Translations under genes and position numbers: made by a program
Assembly: GCF_016879755.1 (NCBI RefSeq)
Contig: NZ_WOFU01000003.1
Location: 434,001 to 498,000 of the forward strand
DNA length: 64,000 nucleotides
Source: Bacillus sp. B15-48
Lineage (GTDB): Bacteria; Bacillota; Bacilli; Bacillales; Cytobacillaceae
Reading direction: 5' to 3'
Shown here: positions 9,212 through 17,497 of the stretch, one piece after another
Numbering within the stretch: the stretch's first letter is position 1
How the letters are laid out: every line of letters begins with the position of its first letter
The notes under the pieces: model-generated
Seen by the model: the letters and a program-made list of their open reading frames with translations, nothing else
Database searches by the model: none
Told to the model about the DNA's origin: nothing

Positions 9212-9627
9212 CAAATGACCCCTCCATCCTCAGGCACCATCATTTTGGCACTTCCCGTTAATATTCGTTTTTCATCCTGGTTGAAACACTCTGTAAGCAG
9301 CGTCAGAATCCTTTTATCATGATCAATCTCTTGTATCGTTGCCTTTGCCGTTATCGTATCTCCTATAAAAACAGGTGCCTTGAAGCGGATATTTTGCTCT
9401 AAATAAATCGATCCTTTCCCAGGCAGATGAACACCCAAAAGCTGTGATAATAAGCTGGAGGTTAACAATCCATGGGCAATGCGCTGTTTGAACCTCGTTT
9501 TTTTGGCATATTCACCATCTATATGGATTGGATTAAAGTCACCACTTATCCCCGCAAACAGCACAAAGTCTGTTTCTGTTATCGTTTTGCTGCAGCTCGC
9601 CTGCTGGCCTATTGTAAAATGAATCAT
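9211..9627 (-). CDS. MaoC-like (R)-hydratase / hot-dog fold protein
   Basis: A small hot-dog fold protein of about 138 residues. The hydratase-2 motif is clear: DFVLFAGISGDFNPIHID with the catalytic Asp-Asn/His set, then RIAHGLLTSSLLSQLLG. MaoC-type enzymes hydrate trans-2-enoyl-CoA to (R)-3-hydroxyacyl-CoA. The ATG at 9627 has GGGTG just upstream; an in-frame TTG at 9645 is the alternative. It overlaps the ligase stop by a few bases. Confidence 0.85.
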   Translation of the reverse strand: MIHFTIGQQASCSKTITETDFVLFAGISGDFNPIHIDGEYAKKTRFKQRIAHGLLTSSLLSQLLGVHLPGKGSIYLEQNIRFKAPVFIGDTITAKATIQEIDHDKRILTLLTECFNQDEKRILTGSAKMMVPEDGGVI

Positions 9628-9631
9628 CCCT

Positions 9632-11119
9632 TCACCCACTTCCAATTAATTGATTTTTTCGTATTTTTCCAGTGGCATTCTTCGGCAACTCTTCCAAAAA
9701 CGTAACTTTTTTAGGAATTTTATATTTTGCCAGATATCCCTGACAGTACTGAAGTATCTCCTCCTCTGATAGAGCGCTTTCATCTTTCTTTACAATGAAC
9801 GCCTCCGGAAGTTCCCCCCAAAGCGGATTAGCTGTGCCGACAACTGCTACTTCCAGCACATCTTTCAGTTGGTTGATGACTTGTTCCACCTCAAGCGGAT
9901 AAATATTTTCCCCGCCGGAAATGATCATTTCTTTTTTTCTCCCAACGATGTAAAGAAACCCTTCTTCATCCTCTTTCGCTAAGTCTCCTGTTATGAGCCA
10001 GCCATCATTCAAAGCTTCTCTTGTTGCATCTGGCCGCTTCCAATATTCCTTCATAATATTGGGCCCTTTTACGATAAGCTCCCCAACTTCTCCTTGCTCG
10101 ACCTCTCTTCCCTCTGAATCTACCAGCTTGTATTCGGTATATAATACCGGTTTCCCGATGGATCCTCTTTTACGAGGGGCATCTTCTCTTGTAAGCATAA
10201 AAAGGGTAGGCGACGTCTCTGTCATCCCAAAACCCTGACCAAATAAAAACCCTTTGTCATAAAAAGCTTCTATTAATTCACGCGGACATGGAGCTCCGCC
10301 ATTGTAAAACCACCGGACAGAACGGAGGTCAGCATGCTGAAAAGAAGGACTATGGATCAATGCTTGATGAATCGTTGGTACTCCCATTACAATGGTTACC
10401 TTATGCTGCTCGATCATATGGATGGCCTTCTCTGGCTCGAACTTGCCAGGGATGACGATGGTTCCGCCCGTAAATAAGGACGGGAAAGCAAAGAGTCCAA
10501 TCCCTCCAATATGAAACAACGGAAGCAGCACGATGCAGAGGTCCTCCGAAGTCAAGTCGATGGCAAGCTTGTTATTGACGGCATTCCAAAACATATTCTT
10601 CTGTGTTAACACGGCTCCTTTTGGCTTGCCGGTCGTACCCGAGGTGTAACAAATAATAAATGGAGCATGTTCGTCAATTTCTTTAAAATATGAACTTGTT
10701 GTTAAAAATTCCTCTTCCCGGCCTAGCCCTTCTAAAAACTCCAGGTGTTCCAAGCCGCTTTCCTGCATAAGTGACGCAGCAAACTCATTATTTTCTTTTT
10801 CCGCAAAAAGTATTTTTGATTCACTGTCATTTAGTTGAAAAATAAGTTCTTTTGCGCTTAGGCGAATATTTAATGGTACTGCTATGCACTCCAGCTTTGC
10901 TATCGCAAAAAGAAGAACGATGTATTCCTTCCGATTGTGCGACAAGATGGCAATTCGGTCCCCTTTTACCACTTTAAGATTTTCTTTCATCTTCATAGCA
11001 GCTGAATGAATCATTTGATGTAGCGTTCTATAGGATACCTTTTCTTTTTCCGTTATGACTGCTATCCGCTCCGGGTTTGTATACGCCCATTTTTCTATCC
11101 AATAGGCTATCCCTTTCAC
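9632..11119 (-). CDS. acyl-CoA synthetase (AMP-forming ligase)
   Basis: An ANL-superfamily ligase of 495 residues that makes acyl-AMP and then acyl-CoA. It has the P-loop YTSGTTGKPKGAV near 160, GFGMTETSP near 295, GDLAKEDEEGFLYIVGRKKEMIIS (hinge and A8) near 390, and the C-terminal catalytic Lys in LPKNATGKIRK. The length is normal. The start is GTG with GGGGGAG five bases upstream, 13 bases after tetR. As the first enzyme gene of the operon it probably activates the imported acid; chain length or aromatic specificity is not evident. Confidence 0.9.
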   Translation of the reverse strand: MKGIAYWIEKWAYTNPERIAVITEKEKVSYRTLHQMIHSAAMKMKENLKVVKGDRIAILSHNRKEYIVLLFAIAKLECIAVPLNIRLSAKELIFQLNDSESKILFAEKENNEFAASLMQESGLEHLEFLEGLGREEEFLTTSSYFKEIDEHAPFIICYTSGTTGKPKGAVLTQKNMFWNAVNNKLAIDLTSEDLCIVLLPLFHIGGIGLFAFPSLFTGGTIVIPGKFEPEKAIHMIEQHKVTIVMGVPTIHQALIHSPSFQHADLRSVRWFYNGGAPCPRELIEAFYDKGFLFGQGFGMTETSPTLFMLTREDAPRKRGSIGKPVLYTEYKLVDSEGREVEQGEVGELIVKGPNIMKEYWKRPDATREALNDGWLITGDLAKEDEEGFLYIVGRKKEMIISGGENIYPLEVEQVINQLKDVLEVAVVGTANPLWGELPEAFIVKKDESALSEEEILQYCQGYLAKYKIPKKVTFLEELPKNATGKIRKNQLIGSG

Positions 11120-11132
11120 CCGAACTCCCCCT

Positions 11133-11735
11133 TTACTTTTTTATCCCCTGGAATATGAGGGTCATGGCAGATTCAAATACCTCTACCGGAACATCCGTTT
11201 TTTCCCAATATACCCACCTCATCCCCAAAAACTGGCCGATGGACATTAAACAGTACGCGATTGTCTCCTGTTCAAGCGATTTGAATTCACCTGCTTCTAT
11301 TCCTTGTGACAAGCTTTTATGAAATCCTTTTGCAAGCTTTCCGTAATACCATCTGAAAAGCTCTTGATCGACAACCACCGCTTGCTGAACAATGCTGTAT
11401 AAATTGGGGTGGTCTTTTACCCATGTAAAGAAAGCATAAAAGCCATTTCTTTGCGCCTCTTCATAGGTGACACTTCCTGCCATTCCCTCTTTTATCGCGA
11501 TTCTTAAATTACGGCTGTAAGTCCTTATTAATTCGTCAAAGATATCTTTCTTCGAAGGAAAATAATTATAAAACGTACCCTGGGCAACTTTTGCCTCCTG
11601 TGAAATGTTCACAATCGAAGTTTCATAATATCCCTTTTTGCCAAAGACCTCCTCGGCTGCTTTCAACAGTTTAGCCCGAGTCTCCACCCCCCTCTGTGTT
11701 AGAACTTTTCCCTCAGTCACATCATTAACTGACAT
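11133..11735 (-). CDS. TetR/AcrR-family transcriptional regulator
   Basis: A one-component repressor of about 200 residues. The TetR N-terminal helix-turn-helix is clear: AKLLKAAEEVFGKKGYYET, then AKVAQGTFYNYFPSKKDIF. The rest is the helical ligand-binding domain. The ATG at 11735 is preferred over the in-frame GTG at 11744, which lies inside the AGAGGTG ribosome-binding site. It is the first gene of the acyl-CoA/liv operon, and a perfect 14-bp palindrome sits just upstream. By analogy with FadR-type TetR proteins of Bacillus it probably responds to an acyl-CoA (inference). Confidence 0.88.
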   Translation of the reverse strand: MSVNDVTEGKVLTQRGVETRAKLLKAAEEVFGKKGYYETSIVNISQEAKVAQGTFYNYFPSKKDIFDELIRTYSRNLRIAIKEGMAGSVTYEEAQRNGFYAFFTWVKDHPNLYSIVQQAVVVDQELFRWYYGKLAKGFHKSLSQGIEAGEFKSLEQETIAYCLMSIGQFLGMRWVYWEKTDVPVEVFESAMTLIFQGIKK

Positions 11736-11752
11736 ATGAATCACCTCTCAAC

Positions 11753-11766
11753 TTAAGTATACTTAA
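11753..11766. promoter_or_regulatory. perfect palindrome, likely TetR operator
   Basis: TTAAGTATACTTAA is a perfect 14-bp inverted repeat, 18 bases before the tetR start codon and ahead of the whole operon. Size, symmetry and place fit an autoregulatory TetR site. Confidence 0.6.
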
Positions 11767-11988
11767 TTTTCTGATAATTACAACTATATTTTTAAACAAT
11801 TTTGAATTAGGGACATTTTCCGCAAGCTTATGTTTCAATGATTATGGTGGAAGATTGGAACATTTTCTATTGAAAGTGCCTGTCCCACCTGAAGCTTACC
11901 GATGGTGATCTTTTACAAATTTTGGATAGCAACAGTGAATCGCAACCCATAAGTGGATGACACTTGTCAACCGAAAACCCTATAAAAA

Positions 11989-12059
11989 ATGTCAGGTAAC
12001 AACCATAAATAATGGTGCTACCTGACATCAAAGACCAACATCAAAATTTATTTATTTTG
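11989..12059. repeat. palindrome family B plus copied SGNH 3' flank
   Basis: A stem-loop with arms ATGTCAGGTAACAACCAT and ATGGTGCTACCTGACAT. The next 31 bases repeat the sequence after the palindrome at 14036-14076, up to the last codons of the SGNH hydrolase gene. This is a copied gene tail, not only a repeat. Confidence 0.7.
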
Positions 12060-12102
12060 GGAAGCGCAGGGACGGAAGCGCAGGGACGTACCCTATGCTT
12101 CT
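12059..12102. repeat. palindrome family C
   Basis: GGAAGCGCAGGGACG occurs twice in tandem, then the arm GTACCCTATGCTTC. It belongs with the GAAGCACAGGGTACGTCCC-type repeats at 15.2, 30.2 and 33.4/35.1 kb. Confidence 0.55.
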
Positions 12103-12119
12103 ATCCACTTTTCGATATT

Positions 12120-12318
12120 ATAATTCACCAAAGGATTTGGGCTGCCATTGGACTTGGCCTGAATTTGTAAATTTAATCACCCAGAGCCATTGGTCTTTTT
12201 CTAATTGCTTCTTCATTGGTCTAACTTGGTAGGGTGTCATCCTTTCATTATCCACACTTAAATATTTCACTGGCTTTTTCTACAAACGCATCAAATGAAG
12301 TACCCTCGTCCACCCAAC
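12120..12318 (-). pseudogene. decayed copy of the small protein gene at 18.6 kb
   Basis: The minus strand translates in pieces to TPYQVRPMKKQLEKDQWLWV and related segments that align with the intact 89-residue protein at 18644-18913 (TPYQIRQMVKQLEKDQWLRV). A frameshift and a stop split it, and the 5' third is missing. No function remains. Confidence 0.7.
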
Positions 12319-12322
12319 CGGT

Positions 12323-12388
12323 CAAATTAGACACTATGGCATACGATATTTAAAGGTATAACACTACCGAATCATTTTACACTGGCGA
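12323..12388 (+). pseudogene. 3'-end remnant of the GIY-YIG nuclease gene
   Basis: CAAATTAGACACTATGG and the following bases match 3215-3280, the last codons and 3' flank of the GIY-YIG gene, including ACACTGGCG after the stop. Only about 65 bp are left. Confidence 0.65.
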
Positions 12389-12415
12389 ACTTTATCACTA
12401 GAAATGTTTGCTAAC

Positions 12416-12560
12416 TAAATATCGGTGGACTGACCACAAAAACCCTCATCAAATGATGAAAGCCTGACTTAGTATCTTATATTCCTATTCTTAAGGTTTG
12501 CTAACCGGTTTTCCGCCCGGGCCTTCGTATTGGTGCTTTAGAAACATTACTAAACAATTT
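12416..12560 (-). pseudogene. 3'-end remnant of an nhaC-like gene
   Basis: The segment with GGACTGACCACAAAA, GCCTGACTTAGTATCTTA and TTTGCTAACCGGTTTTCCG matches 20036-20155, the terminator and last codons (GPDGKPVSKL) of the NhaC-family gene. The terminator hairpin is degraded. It joins three other tail remnants in this 888-bp stretch; the rest (11767-11988) shows nothing recognisable. Confidence 0.65.
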
Positions 12561-12632
12561 GGCCCTGTACAAAAAAAGGAATTGCTGAAGACACCCGAAC
12601 TTAAACTGAAGCACCCGCTCATAACAAAAATA

Positions 12633-13625
12633 TTAAATAGTTATAACAACATCTCCCTTATTTTGACCTGATTCAACATACCTGTGTGCATCATAAGTCT
12701 GTTCAAAGGGAAAGGATCGATCAATTACCGATTTTATCTTCCCCTTCTCTATAAGTTCTTTGAGAAAACTTAAATCTTCAGGCTTTTCATGAGACAACGC
12801 ACAGATCACTTTCTTACTGCTAAACATCGAAGTCCATAGCATTTGATAAAGCTGTTTTATCTTAAAACTGGCTAAAAGATATTGTCCATTTTGCTTTAGC
12901 GAGTCTTTACAATCTGAAAACGAACTTTTGCCTAATATGTCAAAAATAAGATCATACTTTTCACCGTTTTTGTTAAAATCCTCTTTTGTATAATCAATGA
13001 TCTTATCAGCGCCCAGAGATTTCACATATTCCAATCTCAAGGTACTGCATACTCCAGTAACTTCTGCGCCAAAGTATTTGGCAATTTGTATCGCTGCTGA
13101 ACCTATCCCTCCAGATGCACCATTGATAAGCACTTTTTGTCCGTTGCGAACATTTACTTTTCGAAGTAAATTCAATGCTGTCATTGCCCCATAAGGAACG
13201 ACAGCGGCTTCCTCATAAGTCATAGTTGCCGGCTTTGTTGCCAACATTCCTTTTTCTGGTATGCAAATATACTCCGCATAAGCCCCCATGCTTTGACCAA
13301 GATATCCGAAAACCCGTTCTCCTGGTTCGAATAATTTTGCATCTTTTCCTACTAATTCAATTTCCCCTGCAAACTCACTTCCCAGAATTGTTATCTTCGG
13401 TTTCTGCCATCCAAAGAATATTTTTGCAAAGCTCCAGAAGAGCAACGGCATGTTAAATTTATGAGGCGAGATTTCCTTGAAATTTCGGGCCACAATATCT
13501 CCGTAATTTACAGATGTTGCATATACTCTAACCGACACTTCATAGTCCTTGGGAATAGGTTTTTTCACATCTTTTAATTCCAAAACATCCGGCGGACCGT
13601 ATTTTTCACATACTACAGCTTTTAT
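12633..13625 (-). CDS. MDR-family NAD(P)-dependent oxidoreductase with ATA in place of start codon
   Basis: A medium-chain dehydrogenase/reductase of the quinone oxidoreductase type. It lacks structural-zinc cysteines, and the Rossmann motif NGASGGIGSAAIQIAKYFGA is near 150. The natural N-terminus should be MKAVVCEKYGPPDVLELKDV, as in relatives. That frame is intact back to 13623-13625, but the codon there is ATA, about ten bases after AAAGGAG. The nearest in-frame TTG (13583) has no ribosome-binding site and would cut 14 residues. Either AUA initiates weakly or the gene has just lost its start. Its upstream 355 bp are free of genes. Confidence 0.7.
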   Translation of the reverse strand: MKAVVCEKYGPPDVLELKDVKKPIPKDYEVSVRVYATSVNYGDIVARNFKEISPHKFNMPLLFWSFAKIFFGWQKPKITILGSEFAGEIELVGKDAKLFEPGERVFGYLGQSMGAYAEYICIPEKGMLATKPATMTYEEAAVVPYGAMTALNLLRKVNVRNGQKVLINGASGGIGSAAIQIAKYFGAEVTGVCSTLRLEYVKSLGADKIIDYTKEDFNKNGEKYDLIFDILGKSSFSDCKDSLKQNGQYLLASFKIKQLYQMLWTSMFSSKKVICALSHEKPEDLSFLKELIEKGKIKSVIDRSFPFEQTYDAHRYVESGQNKGDVVITI

Positions 13626-13980
13626 TTCAAATCATCTCCTTTAATAACTCTAAGTGTCATAATTACCTTATTATACGTAATAGTCTAAGAAATCTTACTG
13701 AAAATTCAGTTACTTTTCTGTAAATGGATCTTCCGCAATGCTTCCCGATACACGAAAAGACGCGTTATTCGATAAAAGGATGCTTATCTACAGGATCAGC
13801 TCAAAAAAGTTGAAAAACTGCACCTTTTATCGTTGATTACATGTAGTCATAGATACACATTTTAAGGACATGACTTATTCTCCTATGGGTACAATTGACC
13901 CTAAAGGTGGTAGCATTTTTCCATCAGGCAACAAGCCTATCTATCCTACCGCGCTTTCGCTTATTGTCCTTAGAAAATCC
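13626..13980. other. intergenic stretch without recognisable gene
   Basis: Both strands are stop-rich. A short minus-strand phrase MLPPLGSIVPIGE at about 13.87-13.91 kb hints at a decayed gene but is too short to name. Confidence 0.4.
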
Positions 13981-14015
13981 GGGTCAGTTCCCCGGTGAAG
14001 TAAAGCGTTGATTTG
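13981..14015. repeat. palindrome family A, half copy
   Basis: GGGTCAGTTCCCCGGTGAAG followed by TAAAGCGTT is the left arm of family A. The right arm is replaced by the start of a family B unit, so two repeat families are fused here. Confidence 0.65.
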
Positions 14016-14035
14016 TATAATTAAAGAAGTAAAGA

Positions 14036-14076
14036 ATGTCAGGTAACAACCATAAAATAATGGTGTTACCTGACAT
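14036..14076. terminator. palindrome family B at the 3' end of the SGNH gene
   Basis: A near-perfect stem-loop with arms ATGTCAGGTAACAACCAT and ATGGTGTTACCTGACAT. It starts 19 bases after the SGNH hydrolase stop, so it may act as its transcription terminator as well as being a dispersed repeat. Confidence 0.55.
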
Positions 14077-14095
14077 CTAAGACCAACATTAAAAT

Positions 14096-14836
14096 TTATT
14101 TATTTTTATTTTTCATAATTGCTTTCCAAAATTCTTTTGCTATTATCTGATAACCTTCTTGACTTAAATGGATGTCCATTGGGTTAGGCACATAGTCTTC
14201 TTCATGTTTTTTAATTACTTTTTCAGTTTGAACAAAAACATCCCCATTCTGATTCGCTACTGTTTCGATTGTTTCATTTAGAGCACCTAATAATGGTAAT
14301 AACTTCGCCTGTTCTTCTTCTGGATAATGTGGAAATGGATTATAGTACCCCATCACATATACCTTTGTATCAGCGTTTAACTCATCAATTTTACTTAAAA
14401 TTAAAAATAGGTTTTGTCCAATTTCTCTTAATACATTTGTCGCTTGAGTTGGATCCGCTTGTATTTCTTGTAAATGAGCCAATAAATCATTCGCACCAAT
14501 ATCAATTGTTACTAACTCTGCTTCTTTTATCGAATTTTGCACTTCTATATTTAGAGGGTTGTAGAGTTGATCAATTACATTTGTAGTTTTATAGCCTGAT
14601 TCACCATAATTATTAACCTCGATGTTATATTGAGATTGCTCAAAGCGTTCAGAAAGAAAATCGACGTAGCTTTTATCCTCGGTACCATACGGTGTTTTCC
14701 CTGCTGCTAATGAATCTCCTAAAGCAACATAGTCCACATGTTCCTTATCTAAATCCTTGGCGAAGGCATGAAAAGGCAATGATACTAATAAAGCACCTGC
14801 AACCATCATACTTATTACTTTTTTTCTAACTTTCAT
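14096..14836 (-). CDS. secreted SGNH/GDSL hydrolase
   Basis: An exported esterase/lipase-type enzyme of 246 residues. A signal peptide covers about 1-26 (KVRKK, a hydrophobic core, then AFA). Block I is VALGDSLAAG with the nucleophile Ser42, block III is DIGANDLL, and block V is PMDIHLSQEGY with the catalytic Asp and His. It is close to the Bacillus lipase/acylhydrolase group. The gene stands alone between palindromic repeats, and its 3' flank is copied at 12.0 kb. The substrate is unknown. Confidence 0.9.
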   Translation of the reverse strand: MKVRKKVISMMVAGALLVSLPFHAFAKDLDKEHVDYVALGDSLAAGKTPYGTEDKSYVDFLSERFEQSQYNIEVNNYGESGYKTTNVIDQLYNPLNIEVQNSIKEAELVTIDIGANDLLAHLQEIQADPTQATNVLREIGQNLFLILSKIDELNADTKVYVMGYYNPFPHYPEEEQAKLLPLLGALNETIETVANQNGDVFVQTEKVIKKHEEDYVPNPMDIHLSQEGYQIIAKEFWKAIMKNKNK

Positions 14837-15044
14837 CTTATTCTCCCCTTTAATAATCTAGTTTAAATACGTATAAAATATAAAATTCGTTATGGAGAAC
14901 AGATTTCCCTTCATTGCTTTCGTATTTTTTGAATTTTTACACAACTTGTGTATAGTACCATCCTTCTATGAAAGGTGACACCAGTAACTCGCTACCGCCA
15001 TTACGGGCTTTCACCGTCTAGTTAATCATCGCGATGTACAGCGC
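14837..15044. other. upstream region of the SGNH gene, no gene
   Basis: AT-rich leader and promoter region. No ORF with a ribosome-binding site and no clear hairpin before the terminator at 15045. Confidence 0.4.
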
Positions 15045-15083
15045 ACAAAAAATAGAGAGTCCCAAAGGACCCTCTATTTTTTA
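15045..15083. terminator. bidirectional terminator
   Basis: AAAAAATAGAG-AGTCC-CAAA-GGACC-CTCTATTTTTT forms a strong stem with A- and T-runs on both sides, between the dus and SGNH genes. Confidence 0.8.
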
Positions 15084-15142
15084 TGCTAGAAAGCAAGTTA
15101 GACAATTTTGGCTGTTAGGTTTTAGTACTGGCACGCCCCAAA

Positions 15143-15225
15143 AATCAGTAGAATCGTAGGGACGTCTCTCCTCCGCTCATTTTTCTTAATAAGAAGCACA
15201 GGGTACGTCCCCATGCTTCCCCGTT
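15143..15225. repeat. palindrome family C
   Basis: GTAGGGACGTCTCTCC and then GAAGCACAGGGTACGTCCCC/ATGCTTCCC form a degenerate double unit of family C, just after the dus stop. Confidence 0.5.
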
Positions 15226-15253
15226 TACTTCGCTTTCCCTTGAATGGGAGCTT

Positions 15254-16270
15254 CTACTGTTCCCTCATTATGTCAAGATTCTTTGCCTCAAAATGATCGA
15301 GCAATGCACGCACTTCATCTGTTGACTCTGTGTTCATCAGTTGATTTCTTAATTCACTTGCCCCTCGAAATCCTTTGACATAGATCTTAAAAAAGCGATG
15401 AAGAGCCTTGAACGGACGCAGTCCTAAACTTGAATATTTATCGTGGAGATCGAGATGCAATCTTAAGAGATCAAGCAATTCCTTACTGCTATGATCTTTC
15501 GACTCCTTTTCAAAAGCAAATGGATTATTGAAAATACCACGCCCAATCATCACCCCGTCAACACCATATTGGCTAGCGAGCTTCAAACCAGTCTGACGGT
15601 CAGGAATATCCCCATTAATCGTCAAAAGTGTATCTGGTGCCACCTGATCACGAAGTTTCTTAATTTCCGGGATCAGCTCCCAATGAGCATCTACTTTGCT
15701 CATTTCCTCCCTTGTACGCAGATGGATGGAAAGATTTACAATGTCTTGTTTCAATATGTGTGTTAGCCAGTCGTGCCATTCGTCTACATCAGTGTAACCA
15801 AGCCTCGTCTTTACACTTACGGGCAACCCTCCTGCTTTTGCAGCTTGGATTAAATCAGCTGCAACTTCTGGACGGCGGATAAGGCCACATCCCTTGCCGT
15901 GCTGTGCGACATTAGGTACAGGGCAGCCCATATTTATATCGATACCGCGAAAGCCTAGTTCTGCCATCGCAATACTCATTTGCCGAAAGTTTTCAGGCTT
16001 GTCCCCCCATATATGGGCAACAATTGGTTGTTCATCCTCTGTAAAAGTCAAACGCCCACGCACACTTTGGATTCCCTCTGGGTGACAATAACTCTCACTG
16101 TTCGTAAACTCTGTAAAAAACACATCAGGTCTGGCTGCCGCGCTTACGACATGGCGAAAAACAACATCCGTCACATCTTCCATTGGTGCCAGTATAAAAA
16201 AAGGTCGTGGTAAATCACGCCAAAAATTATCGATCATCTTACATTCAAATCCTCTCATGATGGGATCCAA
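15254..16270 (-). CDS. dus: tRNA-dihydrouridine synthase
   Basis: An FMN-dependent enzyme that reduces uridine to dihydrouridine in tRNA. The Dus signatures are present: [38 protein letters not shown] with the catalytic Cys, SVKTRLG, and LTINGDIPD before the phosphate-binding [12 protein letters not shown]. The length of about 330 is normal. The TTG at 16270 has GGGAGAAGG five bases upstream; homologues start near MIDNFW (ATG at 16237), whose spacing to GAGAGG is long (13). Either start leaves the domain intact. It is monocistronic with its own promoter. Confidence 0.92.
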   Translation of the reverse strand: MDPIMRGFECKMIDNFWRDLPRPFFILAPMEDVTDVVFRHVVSAAARPDVFFTEFTNSESYCHPEGIQSVRGRLTFTEDEQPIVAHIWGDKPENFRQMSIAMAELGFRGIDINMGCPVPNVAQHGKGCGLIRRPEVAADLIQAAKAGGLPVSVKTRLGYTDVDEWHDWLTHILKQDIVNLSIHLRTREEMSKVDAHWELIPEIKKLRDQVAPDTLLTINGDIPDRQTGLKLASQYGVDGVMIGRGIFNNPFAFEKESKDHSSKELLDLLRLHLDLHDKYSSLGLRPFKALHRFFKIYVKGFRGASELRNQLMNTESTDEVRALLDHFEAKNLDIMREQ

Positions 16271-16320
16271 GACAACCTTCTCCCAAAATTAAAAAGCAGA
16301 ATCTCCCTGCCTCCTTTACA

Positions 16321-16350
16321 CTTATACCATGGTTAAGCACTTTTTATCAA
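16321..16350 (-). promoter_or_regulatory. sigma-A promoter of dus
   Basis: On the minus strand TTGATA, an 18-base spacer and TGGTATAAG (extended -10) lie about 50 bases before the first dus start. Confidence 0.55.
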
Positions 16351-16586
16351 ACAGATTAGAACTGTTTATTTTCACCAAACCGAGGTTTGTATCGGAAATT
16401 TTAATTTAAACTCACAATCTCTGCAAAACCAAAGTATTTCCTTTCTTTTTCTTTTCATAGGTACTACTATGTTTCAAAAAGAGAATAGCCTCACTGTACT
16501 TAAATAATCTATAAAACAAATTTCTTTCTCGGTGCTCGCCTCAACCCAATTTTCCCCAAAAATATATTTAGGCTATCTAAACTTAT

Positions 16587-16627
16587 ATACAAAATAGCCC
16601 AGTTTTGGGACTGGGCCATTTTTGTAT
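16587..16627. terminator. bidirectional terminator
   Basis: ATACAAAA-TA-GCCCAGT-TTT-GGGACTGGGC-CATTTTTGTAT is a strong hairpin with A and T flanks. It lies downstream of the small ORF ending at 16710. The rest of 16351-16709 shows nothing else. Confidence 0.75.
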
Positions 16628-16709
16628 ATTTTAATTAAAACAACAATGTGCCATACTCGACATGTCCAGAGTGTATGTGGCAACACACAGGTTGCTGGTG
16701 AGTCAACCT

Positions 16710-16955
16710 CTAATATATTTTGTTTGTTTGACTAACTTTGGATAACGGAATGGTTTTAACTTGCATATCTTCTGCTTTTTTCACTAATACATCATCGCCA
16801 TCATCGGAATAAGTAATGACATCAACCTTGTATCCATTCGTTCCTTTGTTTATTTTCGCAACTTCGATATGGTTGACCAAAATATCTTCTACCTTGCTTT
16901 GGATGAGGAAAGGAAGCAAGAAAAATCGGGCTAAAGCCCCGGTCCTTTTATTCAA
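16710..16955 (-). CDS. hypothetical protein, possibly a remnant
   Basis: An 81-codon frame. The C-terminal part (KVEDILVNHIEVAKINKGT, GYKVDVITYSDDGDD) looks like real protein, acidic and soluble. The start is weak: TTG with no ribosome-binding site. The first codons overlap a GC-rich hairpin, CGGGGC-TTTA-GCCCG followed by ATTTTT, that reads like a terminator on the same strand. It may therefore be the tail of a lost gene. I do not recognise the family. Confidence 0.35.
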   Translation of the reverse strand: MNKRTGALARFFLLPFLIQSKVEDILVNHIEVAKINKGTNGYKVDVITYSDDGDDVLVKKAEDMQVKTIPLSKVSQTNKIY

Positions 16956-16993
16956 TGTTATATAAAGGTGGATAGTTCATACAATAGGTTATG

Positions 16994-17225
16994 TTTTTTT
17001 GCTAGTACTTGGATTAACCGTGGTTTTAAGGCTGTTTTTTTGCTAGTACTTGGATTAAACCGGTTTTTGACCGGTTTTTATTGCTAGTACAGGGATTATA
17101 TCGACCTTCTGACCTCATTTTATTGCGAGTACTCGGATTAACCCTTCATTTTACAGCGTTTTATTACGAGTACTAGCAATATATCAGGGAAATTTGGTGT
17201 TTTTAATACGAGTACTTGGATTAAA
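16994..17225. repeat. six-unit tandem array, 41-42 bp period
   Basis: The core GCTAGTACTTGGATTAA, or a variant, starts at 17001, 17042, 17083, 17125, 17166 and 17208, that is every 41-42 bases. Each core is preceded by a T-rich run and contains the palindrome AGTAC(T). About 17 bases between cores vary. It occupies the gap between the 16.9 kb ORF and the Rpn-type gene. Confidence 0.85.
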
Positions 17226-17306
17226 AAACGCGTTACCAGCATTATCGTTCAAAATGCTTATGTATAAAATGCATTGAAAGAACTACCACTATTTTCGAGT
17301 TTTTGT

Positions 17307-17355
17307 GGTCAGTCTCCCGAGGAAGTAACGCTTTACTTCACCGGGGGACTGACCC
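17307..17355. repeat. palindrome family A
   Basis: GGTCAGTCTCCCGAGGAAGT...ACTTCACCGGGGGACTGACC, arms of about 20 bases around AACGCTT. A second short hairpin follows at 17371-17405. Confidence 0.8.
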
Positions 17356-17497
17356 TAATTTTTCAGAAGGAGACTACCACAGTCATTCATGCTGTGGTAT
17401 TTTCGTTATATGGAGACTAACATTTTACGACAAAATTTTTTCGAAAACAATCAAGCAAACGAATTCAATCCTGCCTGCATTACGGTTTTCCTCTATA

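Noticed and set aside
13866-13912. Short phrase MLPPLGSIVPIGE resembling a DUF4176-type start
   Set aside because: It ends at a stop after 13 codons and nothing around it continues the domain; too little to name.
16994-17225. The tandem array as a CRISPR array
   Set aside because: The repeats are only about 17-24 bases and degenerate, and the intervening DNA is about 17 bases, too short for spacers. The cas3 gene is 14 kb away.
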